Program-made: the position numbers and the translations under genes
From: Alkaliphilus sp. NP8
GTDB taxonomy: Bacteria; Bacillota; Clostridia; Peptostreptococcales; Natronincolaceae
Assembly: GCA_015978205.1 (NCBI GenBank)
Contig: JADWMM010000044.1
Span: forward strand, 1 to 37,926
Direction of reading: 5' to 3'
DNA: 37,926 bases
In this document: piece after piece, positions 7,705 to 14,653 of the stretch
How positions within the stretch are numbered: the first letter of the stretch is position 1
Layout: the number at the start of each line of letters is the position of its first letter
Notes under the pieces: generated by a model
The model's input: only the letters and a program-made list of their open reading frames with translations
What the model was told of the DNA's origin: nothing
Database searches by the model: none

Positions 7705-8216
7705 TAAACTTAAGGTTACTAACAAAAGGAAAAAGAAACTTAAAATATGAAGTAAAAGGCTATAAAACGTAGAGGATGCTTTCGTTCATATAGTCTTTTT
7801 TATTGTAAAATGAAACATCACCACCACAAAAAATTGAAATAATACGCTCTCATGTTGGTACAACTCTAGTAATAACTAATGAAGATAATTTTAGTTGGGT
7901 GGAGGCATTTAGAATCGATGTTGAAAATACTCAAATTATGATAAAATAAAAATAAGATAATAGGCGGGGCTAATTGAAATTAGAAAAGAAGATAGATATA
8001 TATATGTAAATATTATATAGTATAAGAATTACTTGTATAATATAATAAAGTATTGGTATGTAAATTAGAGTACAAAAAACATTAGTCCGCATCAGGATCT
8101 TAAAAAACCTTGACTCGGGTCAAAACCTGGAAAAACATTGTGACGATTTAGAACCCGGAAAAAACGTGGAAAAATTGAAATTGTGATACTATAATCGTAG
8201 GAAGGATGTGAAAATA
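7705..8216. other. gene-poor region after hepT
   Basis: It contains the hepT terminator (7754-7801) and two open stretches without starts. The first, 7809-7949, reads ...KIEIIRSHVGTTLVITNED... and ends MIK*. The second, 8064-8186, is compositionally unlike its surroundings and includes LKNLDSGQNLEKHCDDLE. Neither has a start codon with a ribosome binding site, and I cannot assign either. Confidence 0.4.
7754..7801 (+). terminator. intrinsic terminator after hepT
   Basis: The stem is AAAAGGCTAT (7754-7763) with ATAGTCTTTT (7790-7799), one G-U pair, followed by a run of six T. The loop is about 26 bases. Confidence 0.55.
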
Positions 8217-8632
8217 TTGAGCGATGTAAATAGTTAAAGACTTCATATTGATGAATTAAAAAAAGATTTAAAACGTATAACACGATTAGTATAAGTGATT
8301 TTAATGATTTTTACAAAGATATTTATGGGGACATAAAGAAAAATACAGTAAGCTGGTTTATTTATGAACTTAAAAAAGGCAAAGTAATTAAAAATGTATC
8401 AAGAAGTCATTATGTACTGGAAGATTTTGAAAAGATAAGTACAACTGAATATGTTGTTATAACAATGGATATTAAAAAATCCTCTGAAATGAATTATAAT
8501 AAATTTAATGAAGAACTAAATGAAAAAATAAGAGCCTTAAATTCAGTGATTGCAAATAGTTATAACTATGAAAGAATTTTTTTTGTTTCACAAGGTGATG
8601 AAATACAAATTGGATCTATGTCAATAAAGTAG
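8217..8632 (+). pseudogene. broken winged-helix / SatD-like gene
   Basis: TTG at 8217 with GGAAGGATGTG upstream starts MSDVNS, then a TAA at 8235-8237, then the same frame continues RLHIDELKKDLK. Inside an A-rich stretch (about 8256-8275) the frame changes, and a long frame follows to TAG 8630-8632. That frame holds a winged-helix-like segment (YGDIKKNTVSWFIYELKK, then KNVSRSHYVL) and then a SatD-like start (YVVITMDIKKSSEMNYNKF ... FFVSQGDEIQ). SatD homologues continue well beyond this GDE(F)Q motif, so the C-terminal part is lost. Three lesions (nonsense, frameshift, truncation) make it a pseudogene. The SatD/DUF6577-like assignment is from pattern recall. Confidence 0.55.
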
Positions 8633-9031
8633 ACATAAAAAATCAAATAATTTACTGTAATACCGTACTATTCAGAAATGAATTTGCGGTATTTTTATAT
8701 AGTAATTAATAATAATGTGTACTGGGAATATATAGAATATTTAAAATTTTTCTGTATGTAGTATACAAAAAACAATATATATGATATATTTATCACATTA
8801 AGATATAAATACATTTAATTTAATTGCATATGCAGGAATATTATTTCGTGTAAGGGAAAAAAATATAATTCATCTGTAAAATTAGTAATAGAAATTTCAA
8901 GAGTAGTTCAAATATCAATTTAAGATATTTTTATATTTGGTTGATAGTTATATTATAAAATAGATATTATAGACAACAAAGTAAATGATATATCATATTT
9001 TAATACTATAGAAGTTATAGGAGGAGAAAAA
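8633..9031. other. gene-free stretch
   Basis: Apart from the terminator at 8659-8696 I see no gene. A short open stretch around 8829-8920 (… VKLVIEISRVVQISI) has no start and no recognisable content. The DNA is very AT-rich. Confidence 0.4.
8659..8696 (+). terminator. intrinsic terminator after the SatD-like pseudogene
   Basis: A perfect 7-bp stem AATACCG (8659-8665) / CGGTATT (8687-8693) runs straight into five T. Confidence 0.65.
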
Positions 9032-9178
9032 ATGAATAAAAGGTGTAAAAACTGTAAATGGATAGATGAAAAAGAAGATTTTTCAGGTAAAGTAATTTGG
9101 TGTGGAGCTAAGTCAGAAGAAACCACATTAAATGGATACTGTAAAAACTTCAAATATAAGTTGAAAAAAGATAAATAA
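9032..9178 (+). CDS. 48-residue Cys-rich protein, putative metal-binding
   Basis: A small basic protein beginning MNKRCKNCKWIDEKEDF. It contains CKNC, then WCGAKS, then GYCKNF: four cysteines in a C-x2-C...C...C arrangement that could bind zinc. GGAGGA lies about seven bases before the ATG, and a terminator follows directly (9182-9239), so it looks like a complete single gene unit. The family is not recognised beyond 'small zinc-finger-like'. Confidence 0.6.
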   Translation: MNKRCKNCKWIDEKEDFSGKVIWCGAKSEETTLNGYCKNFKYKLKKDK

Positions 9179-9181
9179 GTC

Positions 9182-9239
9182 CTACTGGATAATCAACGGA
9201 CACTACTATCTATAGAAATATAGTTTAGTAGGTTTTTTA
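9182..9239 (+). terminator. intrinsic terminator after the Cys-rich gene
   Basis: The outer stem is CCTACT (9182-9187) / AGTAGG (9228-9233), the inner hairpin CTATA-GAAA-TATAG (9211-9224), followed by six T. Confidence 0.6.
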
Positions 9240-9243
9240 TTTT

Positions 9244-9480
9244 ATGAAAAGAAAAGTTGGTAAAATATTATTATCTCTATTTATAGTATTAAGAATTATA
9301 GCATATGAACCTGGTCCTAATAAAATAACTAAAATGATGTATAAGGAAATAAAAGAAGGAATGACTATTAGAACAAGTGGAAGAAATAATAGGTGAAGGA
9401 GAATAAGTGATAAATACAAAACTATAAAAGCTTTAAAAATATATAAAGAAAAACTTATAGTATTTAATAGAATCTAATAT
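9244..9480 (+). pseudogene. BamE/DUF3862-like remnant
   Basis: An ATG at 9244, with no ribosome binding site because it abuts the upstream terminator, opens a frame with one membrane helix (ILLSLFIVLRIIAY) followed by ITKMMYKEIKEGMTI. That frame then goes off and stops at 9394. Shifting by one base at about 9368 restores EQVEEIIGEGE, the conserved continuation of the 'YxxIxxGMTxxEVxxIIG' motif of SmpA/BamE-like and DUF3862 domains. A further shift gives ISDKYK. The region is therefore a decayed small secreted or membrane-anchored protein gene. Its last 55 bases resemble 3895-3954. Confidence 0.5.
9426..9480 (+). repeat. diverged copy of the 3' end of the 45-residue gene
   Basis: Compared with 3895-3954, this segment shares AAAAGC, TATATAAAGAAAAACT-like, TATTTAATA and GAAT blocks in the same order, with short gaps. 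Restoring two bases gives KALKIYIKKNL-stop, parallel to KALKVYIKKNS-stop of the intact gene. Confidence 0.5.
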
Positions 9481-9530
9481 TCTGTGACTAGGTTAAGTAA
9501 TATATATACAATTAATTCACATTAAGATTG

Positions 9531-9559
9531 TTGAAAAAACAACCAATATATATTATAAT
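9531..9559 (+). promoter_or_regulatory. sigma-A promoter of lplA
   Basis: -35 TTGAAA (9531-9536), 17-base spacer, -10 TATAAT (9554-9559), 68 bases before the lplA start. Confidence 0.7.
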
Positions 9560-9627
9560 TTTAATAAAAAACAGAAAATATTGATATTTAAATTAATTAA
9601 ATTTACAATTAAAGGAGATATGACTAT

Positions 9628-10629
9628 ATGAAGTACATTGAAAATTACTCTACTGACCCATGCTATAATTTAGCTTTTGAAGAATATGTCTTTAAAAACT
9701 TGCCATTAGAATATGGTGGTTATGTTTTATTGTGGAGAAATGAACCTTCTATAATTATAGGTAAGAATCAAAATGCAATAGAAGAAATTAATATGGAATT
9801 TGTAAAGGAGAATAATATCCATGTAGTTCGTAGAGTTACAGGGGGAGGCGCGGTTTATCACGATCTTAATAATTTAAACTTTTCTTTTATTATAAAGGCA
9901 GAAAAACTTGGAGAAATAGATTTTAAAACTTACACAGTTCCAATTTTAAGAGCATTAGAAAAACTAGGAATATCTTGTGAGTTATCTGGTAGAAATGATA
10001 TAACGATTAATGGAAAGAAGTTTTCTGGAATTGCTCAAAGTGTAATTAAAGGTAGAGTGTTAAATCATGGAACATTACTTTTTGACTCTGAATTACATAT
10101 ATTATCAAAGGCGCTAAAAGTAAGAAGAGATAAGATTGAATCTAAAGGTGTAAAATCTGTATCAAGCAGAGTTACTAATATTAAACCCCATATGAAAAAG
10201 GATGCTGGTGTATTAGAATTTAGAGATATATTGCTTAAAAATATATTTGAATATATAAATAAACCTATAGAAAAATATGAATTAACAGAAGAAGATAAAA
10301 AGGCTATACAAGAGATGGTAGATGAGAGATATAGAACATGGGAGTGGAACTTTGGCAAATCTCCTAAATTTAACTATAAAAGCTACAAAAGATTTGCAGG
10401 TGGAGGTGTAGAGATAAGACTTCAAGTAGAAAAAGGCTTGATAGATAATTGTAAGATATATGGAGACTTCTTTGGAAAAGGTGATGTAACAATATTAGAA
10501 GAAAAGCTAAAAGGAATAAAATTTGATGAAGATTCGGTAAAAACTACATTAGAAAATTTAACAGTTAGCGATTTTTTAGGGAGAATTTCAAAAAAAGAAT
10601 TTTTAATGTGCTTATTTCATAATCAATAA
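9628..10629 (+). CDS. lplA: lipoate-protein ligase A
   Basis: A 333-residue enzyme that activates free lipoate with ATP to lipoyl-AMP and attaches it to the lysine of lipoyl domains or GcvH. The signature RRVTGGGAVYHD (about residues 68-79) and NFSFI are followed by GRNDITINGKKFSGIAQ, whose Lys in NGKKF is the conserved lipoyl-binding/catalytic lysine. The C-terminal accessory domain (about residues 245-333; FNYKSYKRFAGGGVEIRL) is present, giving the full two-domain bacterial length. The start has AAAGGAG, with ATG 9628 the first usable ATG. It is preceded by a clear sigma-A promoter and followed by a long palindrome, so it is a single-gene unit. Confidence 0.93.
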   Translation: MKYIENYSTDPCYNLAFEEYVFKNLPLEYGGYVLLWRNEPSIIIGKNQNAIEEINMEFVKENNIHVVRRVTGGGAVYHDLNNLNFSFIIKAEKLGEIDFKTYTVPILRALEKLGISCELSGRNDITINGKKFSGIAQSVIKGRVLNHGTLLFDSELHILSKALKVRRDKIESKGVKSVSSRVTNIKPHMKKDAGVLEFRDILLKNIFEYINKPIEKYELTEEDKKAIQEMVDERYRTWEWNFGKSPKFNYKSYKRFAGGGVEIRLQVEKGLIDNCKIYGDFFGKGDVTILEEKLKGIKFDEDSVKTTLENLTVSDFLGRISKKEFLMCLFHNQ

Positions 10630-10680
10630 TTTAACTTCAAAGGCATTGGTAAGCAGATGTTTAAACTAAGATAATAAGAA

Positions 10681-10712
10681 TAAAGACCTATTATTTAAAT
10701 AATAGGTCTTTA
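10681..10712. terminator. perfect 32-base palindrome between lplA and the cyclase gene
   Basis: Two 16-base arms (starting TAAAGACCTATTATTT) with no spacer and no mismatch. It probably acts as a hairpin terminator for lplA in either direction, although the downstream T-run is only three. It ends two bases before the GGAGG of the next gene, so readthrough RNA would have a hairpin abutting that ribosome binding site. Confidence 0.55.
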
Positions 10713-10725
10713 ATGGAGGTAGCTT

Positions 10726-11343
10726 ATGCCAGAATATATAGATTTAAGTCATATAATAAATGAAGATACAGCAGTATATCCAGGAGACGATAAGATAAAA
10801 CTATATCAAAACAAATTTATAAATAAGCACAAATACAATGATTCTAAACTAGAAACTGGTATGCATGTAGGCACACATATTGATGCTCCAAGTCATCTTA
10901 CAAATAACAATATATATATTAGTGACTATCCAATAGATAAGTTTATTGGAGACGGAGTATTATTAGATGTAAGAAATGAGAACATTATAAGAATGAAAGA
11001 TAAGTACTTAGAAGCTGTAAAGGATGGTGATATTGTACTTTTATATACAGGTTTTAGTAAAGACTTTGGAAGTGAAAATTATTTTGAAAATCATCCAATA
11101 ATAGAAAAACAATTAGCAGAATTTTTTATATCCAAAAACATTAAAATGATAGGACTAGACTTTCCTTCTCCGGATAATTATCCATTTGAAATTCATACTA
11201 TGCTTTTAAGTAACAACATTCTTATCCTTGAAAATCTGGTTAACTTAGAAAATTTATCTGAAATAGATGTATTTGAAATTATGGCGTTTCCTTTAAAAAT
11301 AAAAGCAGAAGGATCTCCTATCAGAGTAGTAGCTAAGATTTAA
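10726..11343 (+). CDS. cyclase family protein (KynB-like metal hydrolase)
   Basis: A 205-residue PF04199-type metal-dependent hydrolase. The motif HxGTHxDxPxH is seen as HVGTHIDAPSH (His47, His51, Asp53, His57), and the usual start IDLSHIINEDTAVYPGD is present. GLDFPSPDNYPFEIH and the ending EGSPIRVVAKI also fit. Members hydrolyse amides such as N-formylkynurenine, or act on other small cyclic or amide substrates; no kyn gene is nearby, so the substrate is open. GGAGG lies seven bases before the ATG. Cytoplasmic; single-gene unit with its own terminator. Confidence 0.85.
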   Translation: MPEYIDLSHIINEDTAVYPGDDKIKLYQNKFINKHKYNDSKLETGMHVGTHIDAPSHLTNNNIYISDYPIDKFIGDGVLLDVRNENIIRMKDKYLEAVKDGDIVLLYTGFSKDFGSENYFENHPIIEKQLAEFFISKNIKMIGLDFPSPDNYPFEIHTMLLSNNILILENLVNLENLSEIDVFEIMAFPLKIKAEGSPIRVVAKI

Positions 11344-11365
11344 AAAAGTTAATTGGGATAAAAGA

Positions 11366-11405
11366 TAGATGTAAATCTATATAATAGAATAACATCTATT
11401 TTTTT
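11366..11405 (+). terminator. intrinsic terminator after the cyclase gene
   Basis: A perfect stem TAGATGT (11366-11372) / ACATCTA (11392-11398) followed by seven T. Confidence 0.75.
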
Positions 11406-11414
11406 ATTTCATCA

Positions 11415-11443
11415 TTTACACAGAACAAATGTTTGTGTATAAT
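11415..11443 (+). promoter_or_regulatory. sigma-A promoter with SOS-box-like spacer
   Basis: -35 TTTACA (11415-11420), 17-base spacer, -10 TATAAT (11438-11443). The spacer holds AGAACAAATGTTTG (11422-11435), close to the Firmicutes LexA site (GAAC-N4-GTTC) with one core mismatch. The transcript would have a leader of about 180 bases before the next gene. Confidence 0.55.
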
Positions 11444-11633
11444 GTATTGAGACAAGTATATGATAAATTGCATAATTAAAAAAACAGTAAACTTATTAAG
11501 TAGAGTTTTTTATAATTTTAAATAAGACAGGTTAAGTTTTCTATAAAGAGAACATACACTTTCTAAATATATGCATTTATCACAAAGAGTACATATCATA
11601 ATTAAAGCATATAAATAATTAAGGAGTGGTAAT

Positions 11634-12953
11634 ATGTTCAGAAAAAATAATATTAGTATAGTAGTAGGATTAATGATTATTACAATTTTACTTATGGGAT
11701 GCTCAACATCTACTCAAAGTTCAGTATCAGAAACTGAGGTTACTAAAGATAAAGAGACAAATGTAGATGACAATAATCAGGTAATTGATAAAAATGAAAG
11801 TTTACAAATTGAATCAAAAGAAGGAATATTAAAGCTTCATTTTATTGATGTAGGACAAGGTAATTCAACTTTTATTGTTGCACCAGATGGGCAAACAATG
11901 CTTTATGATGCAGGTGGAGATGATACAAGCTCAGGAAGAATTGTAGTTGATTACATAAAAAGTATAGGGTATGATTATATTGATGTAGCAATATTCAGTC
12001 ATCCACATGCCGATCATATTAATGGAGCTACTACAGTTTTTGAAGAGTTAAAAGTAAAATCAGTATATTATCCCAAAGTTACTCATACTACAAGAACGTT
12101 TGAAAACTTTGTGGAAGCAGTAAAAAAAGCGGGACTCAAATTTAAAACTGCTAAGGCAGGAGTTGAAATTCCTTTTGGAGAAGTAAGTGCTACTTTAGTA
12201 GCTCCACTATCAGATAAATATGACAATTTAAATGATTATAGTACTACTATTAAGCTTGTATGGGGAAATACCTCGGTACTTTTGACTGGAGATGTAGAGG
12301 AAACATCTGAAAATGAAATGATAAATAGCACTCAAGATTTAGATATAGATTTATTACTAGTTCCTCATCATGGATCAAATTCATCTACAACAGATGAATT
12401 TTTAGATAAAACTACACCTAAATATGCTATTATATCTGCAGGTAAAGATAATTCATATGGACATCCCCATAAAGAAGTAATGGATCGACTTAATGAAAGG
12501 AACATTAAAGTCTACAATACTACAGAACTTGAAACTATAGTAGCAGCATTAGATGGGCAAAAAGTATATATTAATGGTGAAGTAGAAGAAAATGCTAATA
12601 ATGAATTAAACAATGATACATATGCTAAGAATTCTAATACAAAAGAAGAAAACATTGAAAAATTAGATATAGAAGTATCAATAGATGAAACTAAACCAAA
12701 ACAAAATTCAGATATAACTATAACTGTAAATGTAACTTCAAATGGTAATCCAGTGAAAGGAGCCAATATAAGTGTATTAAATCATTATAAATCTACAAAA
12801 ACTTCTTATGATGGAATAACTGATGAAAATGGAATAGCAGAAATTTCATATGGAATTGGCAGGGCGAGTGTTGATTTTGAAGTAAAAGTAGAAGTTCTAG
12901 CTACAAAGGAAAATATAGAAGCAAAAGCTGAAACAGCCTTTGTGCCACAGTAA
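11634..12953 (+). CDS. ComEC-like metallo-beta-lactamase lipoprotein with Ig-like domain
   Basis: A 439-residue surface lipoprotein with lipobox LLMGC (Cys23), then an acidic linker to about residue 63. The metallo-hydrolase domain (about 64-310) begins LHFIDVGQGNSTFI, as in the C-terminal domain of ComEC. Metal ligands are visible: HPHADH (His123, His125, Asp127, His128), Asp220 in LTGDVEE, His245 in PHHGSNSS, and His277/His279 in YGHPH. The C-terminal part (about 345-439; GNPVKGANISV ... DENGIAEISY) is a bacterial Ig-like domain. Such stand-alone proteins are presumed extracellular nucleases or phosphodiesterases. The gene is directly followed by its usual DUF3006 partner. Start ATG behind AAGGAGTGG. 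Confidence 0.88.
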   Translation: MFRKNNISIVVGLMIITILLMGCSTSTQSSVSETEVTKDKETNVDDNNQVIDKNESLQIESKEGILKLHFIDVGQGNSTFIVAPDGQTMLYDAGGDDTSSGRIVVDYIKSIGYDYIDVAIFSHPHADHINGATTVFEELKVKSVYYPKVTHTTRTFENFVEAVKKAGLKFKTAKAGVEIPFGEVSATLVAPLSDKYDNLNDYSTTIKLVWGNTSVLLTGDVEETSENEMINSTQDLDIDLLLVPHHGSNSSTTDEFLDKTTPKYAIISAGKDNSYGHPHKEVMDRLNERNIKVYNTTELETIVAALDGQKVYINGEVEENANNELNNDTYAKNSNTKEENIEKLDIEVSIDETKPKQNSDITITVNVTSNGNPVKGANISVLNHYKSTKTSYDGITDENGIAEISYGIGRASVDFEVKVEVLATKENIEAKAETAFVPQ

Positions 12954-12981
12954 AAATAGGTAAAGAAAGGAGGAAAAACTT

Positions 12982-13191
12982 GTGATTATAGTAGATAGAT
13001 TTGAAGGGAATTATGCTGTTATCGAAATAGATGGAAAAATATTTAATGTGGAAAAAAACAAAGTAAGTAAAGAGGTTAAGGAAGGAGATCTACTGAAACT
13101 AGTAGATGAAATGTATTATAAAGATAAAAAAGCTACTGAAAATAGAACAAAAAAAATAGAAGATAAATTTAAAGATATGTGGGAGGATTAG
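12982..13191 (+). CDS. DUF3006 family small protein
   Basis: A 69-residue protein. The first half is a compact beta unit (IIVDRFEGNYAVIEIDGK ... VKEGDLLKL) characteristic of DUF3006, and the second half is a charged helix (ATENRTKKIEDKFKDMWED). GTG start with AAAGGAGG upstream, 28 bases after the metallo-hydrolase gene and surely co-transcribed. DUF3006 genes recur next to ComEC-like MBL lipoproteins, but no function is established. No signal peptide, so it stays in the cytoplasm while its partner is exported. Confidence 0.82.
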   Translation: MIIVDRFEGNYAVIEIDGKIFNVEKNKVSKEVKEGDLLKLVDEMYYKDKKATENRTKKIEDKFKDMWED

Positions 13192-13211
13192 TTATAGATT
13201 TAAGATCTATA
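13192..13211 (+). terminator. weak hairpin after the DUF3006 gene
   Basis: An 8-bp stem TTATAGAT (13192-13199) / ATCTATAA (13205-13212) with loop TTAAG. The T-run starts only about nine bases later, so termination would be inefficient. Confidence 0.35.
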
Positions 13212-13247
13212 AAATTAGGTTTTTGAAATATTAAATTTTTAAAACAA

Positions 13248-13276
13248 TTGAGAAAAATTGTGATAAATAGTAGAAT
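13248..13276 (+). promoter_or_regulatory. sigma-A promoter of the GGDEF gene
   Basis: -35 TTGAGA (13248-13253), 17-base spacer, -10 TAGAAT (13271-13276), 35 bases before the start codon. Confidence 0.6.
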
Positions 13277-13311
13277 GTAAATATAAACAAAATTATTTAG
13301 AAGGTGAACTT

Positions 13312-14364
13312 ATGAATAAAAATAGAATGGAACAGCTTCGTGATTTTATTAATACAATGCTAGATTCTGATAATTATGACTCAAAGATTCTACTAGAGAA
13401 AAGTCAAGAGTTGGATAAATTAATAGTACAGACTGCAAAAGAAAGTATATATGCAGATAATGTATTAGGACATGATTTTACAAATGAATTTAATAGTACT
13501 CTACAAAATATTCAATTATTTAAAAAAATGTATGATTCTATGAGAATTATAGATCCAGTAAAAAAAGAAGTGCTTGAAATTAAAGAAAATCAGTTATTAA
13601 GAAAAGAATATGAATGTTATACGACTTTAGGAAGAAAAGCTATTTGTGAAAACTGTATTTCTATGAGAGCTTATAATGAAGATGATACAATTATAAAAAT
13701 GGAATATAATGAAAATAAGATTTATAATGTAACAGCAGTTCCTATATTTATTAAAGATAAAAAGCTTATAGTGGAATTTATTAAAGATACTACTAACAGT
13801 TTATATCTGCAAAGTGAAAAAATTTGCAAAGAAACTAAATTCATTTCTGCAATTGAACACATGAATAGTATGGTAATTAAAGATGATTTAACTAATTTAT
13901 ACAATAGAAAATTTATTGATGAAAGACTTCCTACAGAATTAATGCAAGCTTCTTTAAAAAATGAACCACTATCTATAATAATTGCAGATTTAGATTTTTT
14001 TAAATCAATTAACGATAAGTATGGACATATTGTTGGAGATCAAATACTAAAAGAGTTTGCAAAAGAACTAAAAAAATTTATTCGTAAAGAAATAGATTGG
14101 GTTGCAAGATATGGTGGCGAAGAGTTTTTAATATGTCTTCCTAACACCGATATTAAAGCTGCAAAGTTAATTGCTGAAAAAATTAGAAATAATATTATGA
14201 GCAAGGAATTTGTTATAGATAATAAAGAGATTAATTTAACAAGTAGTTTTGGTGTCCATACTGTTTGCGATGGAAAAGAATGCCTAACTGTTGATGGTAT
14301 TATTAAAATAGCAGACCAAAAACTATATAAAGCTAAAGAAGAAGGTAGAAATAGAGTAAAATAG
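13312..14364 (+). CDS. GGDEF diguanylate cyclase with N-terminal sensory domain
   Basis: A 350-residue cytoplasmic protein; no membrane segment. The N-terminal helical and PAS-like part (about 1-170) contains ICENCISMRAYNED with a CxxC pair, possibly a metal or redox site. The GGDEF domain (about 188-350) shows DDLTNLYNRKFID, ADLDFFKSINDKYGH and an intact signature GGEEF (268-272), so it should make cyclic di-GMP from two GTP. The inhibitory RxxD position before the signature reads KEID, so product inhibition may be weak or absent. Single-gene unit with its own promoter and terminator. It is the only cyclic-dinucleotide enzyme in the window and lies 2 kb before the pilus locus. Confidence 0.88.
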   Translation: MNKNRMEQLRDFINTMLDSDNYDSKILLEKSQELDKLIVQTAKESIYADNVLGHDFTNEFNSTLQNIQLFKKMYDSMRIIDPVKKEVLEIKENQLLRKEYECYTTLGRKAICENCISMRAYNEDDTIIKMEYNENKIYNVTAVPIFIKDKKLIVEFIKDTTNSLYLQSEKICKETKFISAIEHMNSMVIKDDLTNLYNRKFIDERLPTELMQASLKNEPLSIIIADLDFFKSINDKYGHIVGDQILKEFAKELKKFIRKEIDWVARYGGEEFLICLPNTDIKAAKLIAEKIRNNIMSKEFVIDNKEINLTSSFGVHTVCDGKECLTVDGIIKIADQKLYKAKEEGRNRVK

Positions 14365-14381
14365 AAAGTCTAAATTTATAT

Positions 14382-14427
14382 AAAAGCAATCCTACAGTCA
14401 TAAAGTGTAAGATTGCTTTTAATTTTT
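14382..14427 (+). terminator. intrinsic terminator after the GGDEF gene
   Basis: A perfect 10-bp stem AAAAGCAATC (14382-14391) / GATTGCTTTT (14411-14420), followed by a T-rich run. Confidence 0.75.
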
Positions 14428-14452
14428 ATATCATTCCAAACATATCATAACA

Positions 14453-14476
14453 AATATTATCATATATGATAATATT
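14453..14476. promoter_or_regulatory. perfect 24-base AT-rich palindrome
   Basis: 12-base arms AATATTATCATA / TATGATAATATT without spacer or mismatch, in the gap before yqeG. There is no T-run, so it is not an obvious terminator. It may be an operator or a chance AT palindrome. Confidence 0.3.
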
Positions 14477-14653
14477 AAATAATAAATAAAATTATAATGT
14501 AGTGATACATTTAAAATATAAACTTTATTTCGATTAAGAAGAAAAAACATATGAATTCAATTAAAGGACATAATATAAATAATTAAATCCTTTAGTTTAC
14601 TGATAATATATGCTAAACTAATGTTTGAATAAGTTAATGAGGTGATATACAAT

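Noticed and set aside
7817..7826. CATCACCACCAC, a His-codon run
   Set aside because: It looks tag-like, but there is no gene in that frame; it falls in the start-less open stretch 7809-7949 read in another frame.
8092..8283. 63-residue minus-strand frame
   Set aside because: Antisense to the SatD-like pseudogene and the GC-rich patch; no start signals.
9237..9419. 60-residue minus-strand hydrophobic frame
   Set aside because: It overlaps the BamE-like remnant and the terminator; no ribosome binding site, and the plus strand explains the sequence better.
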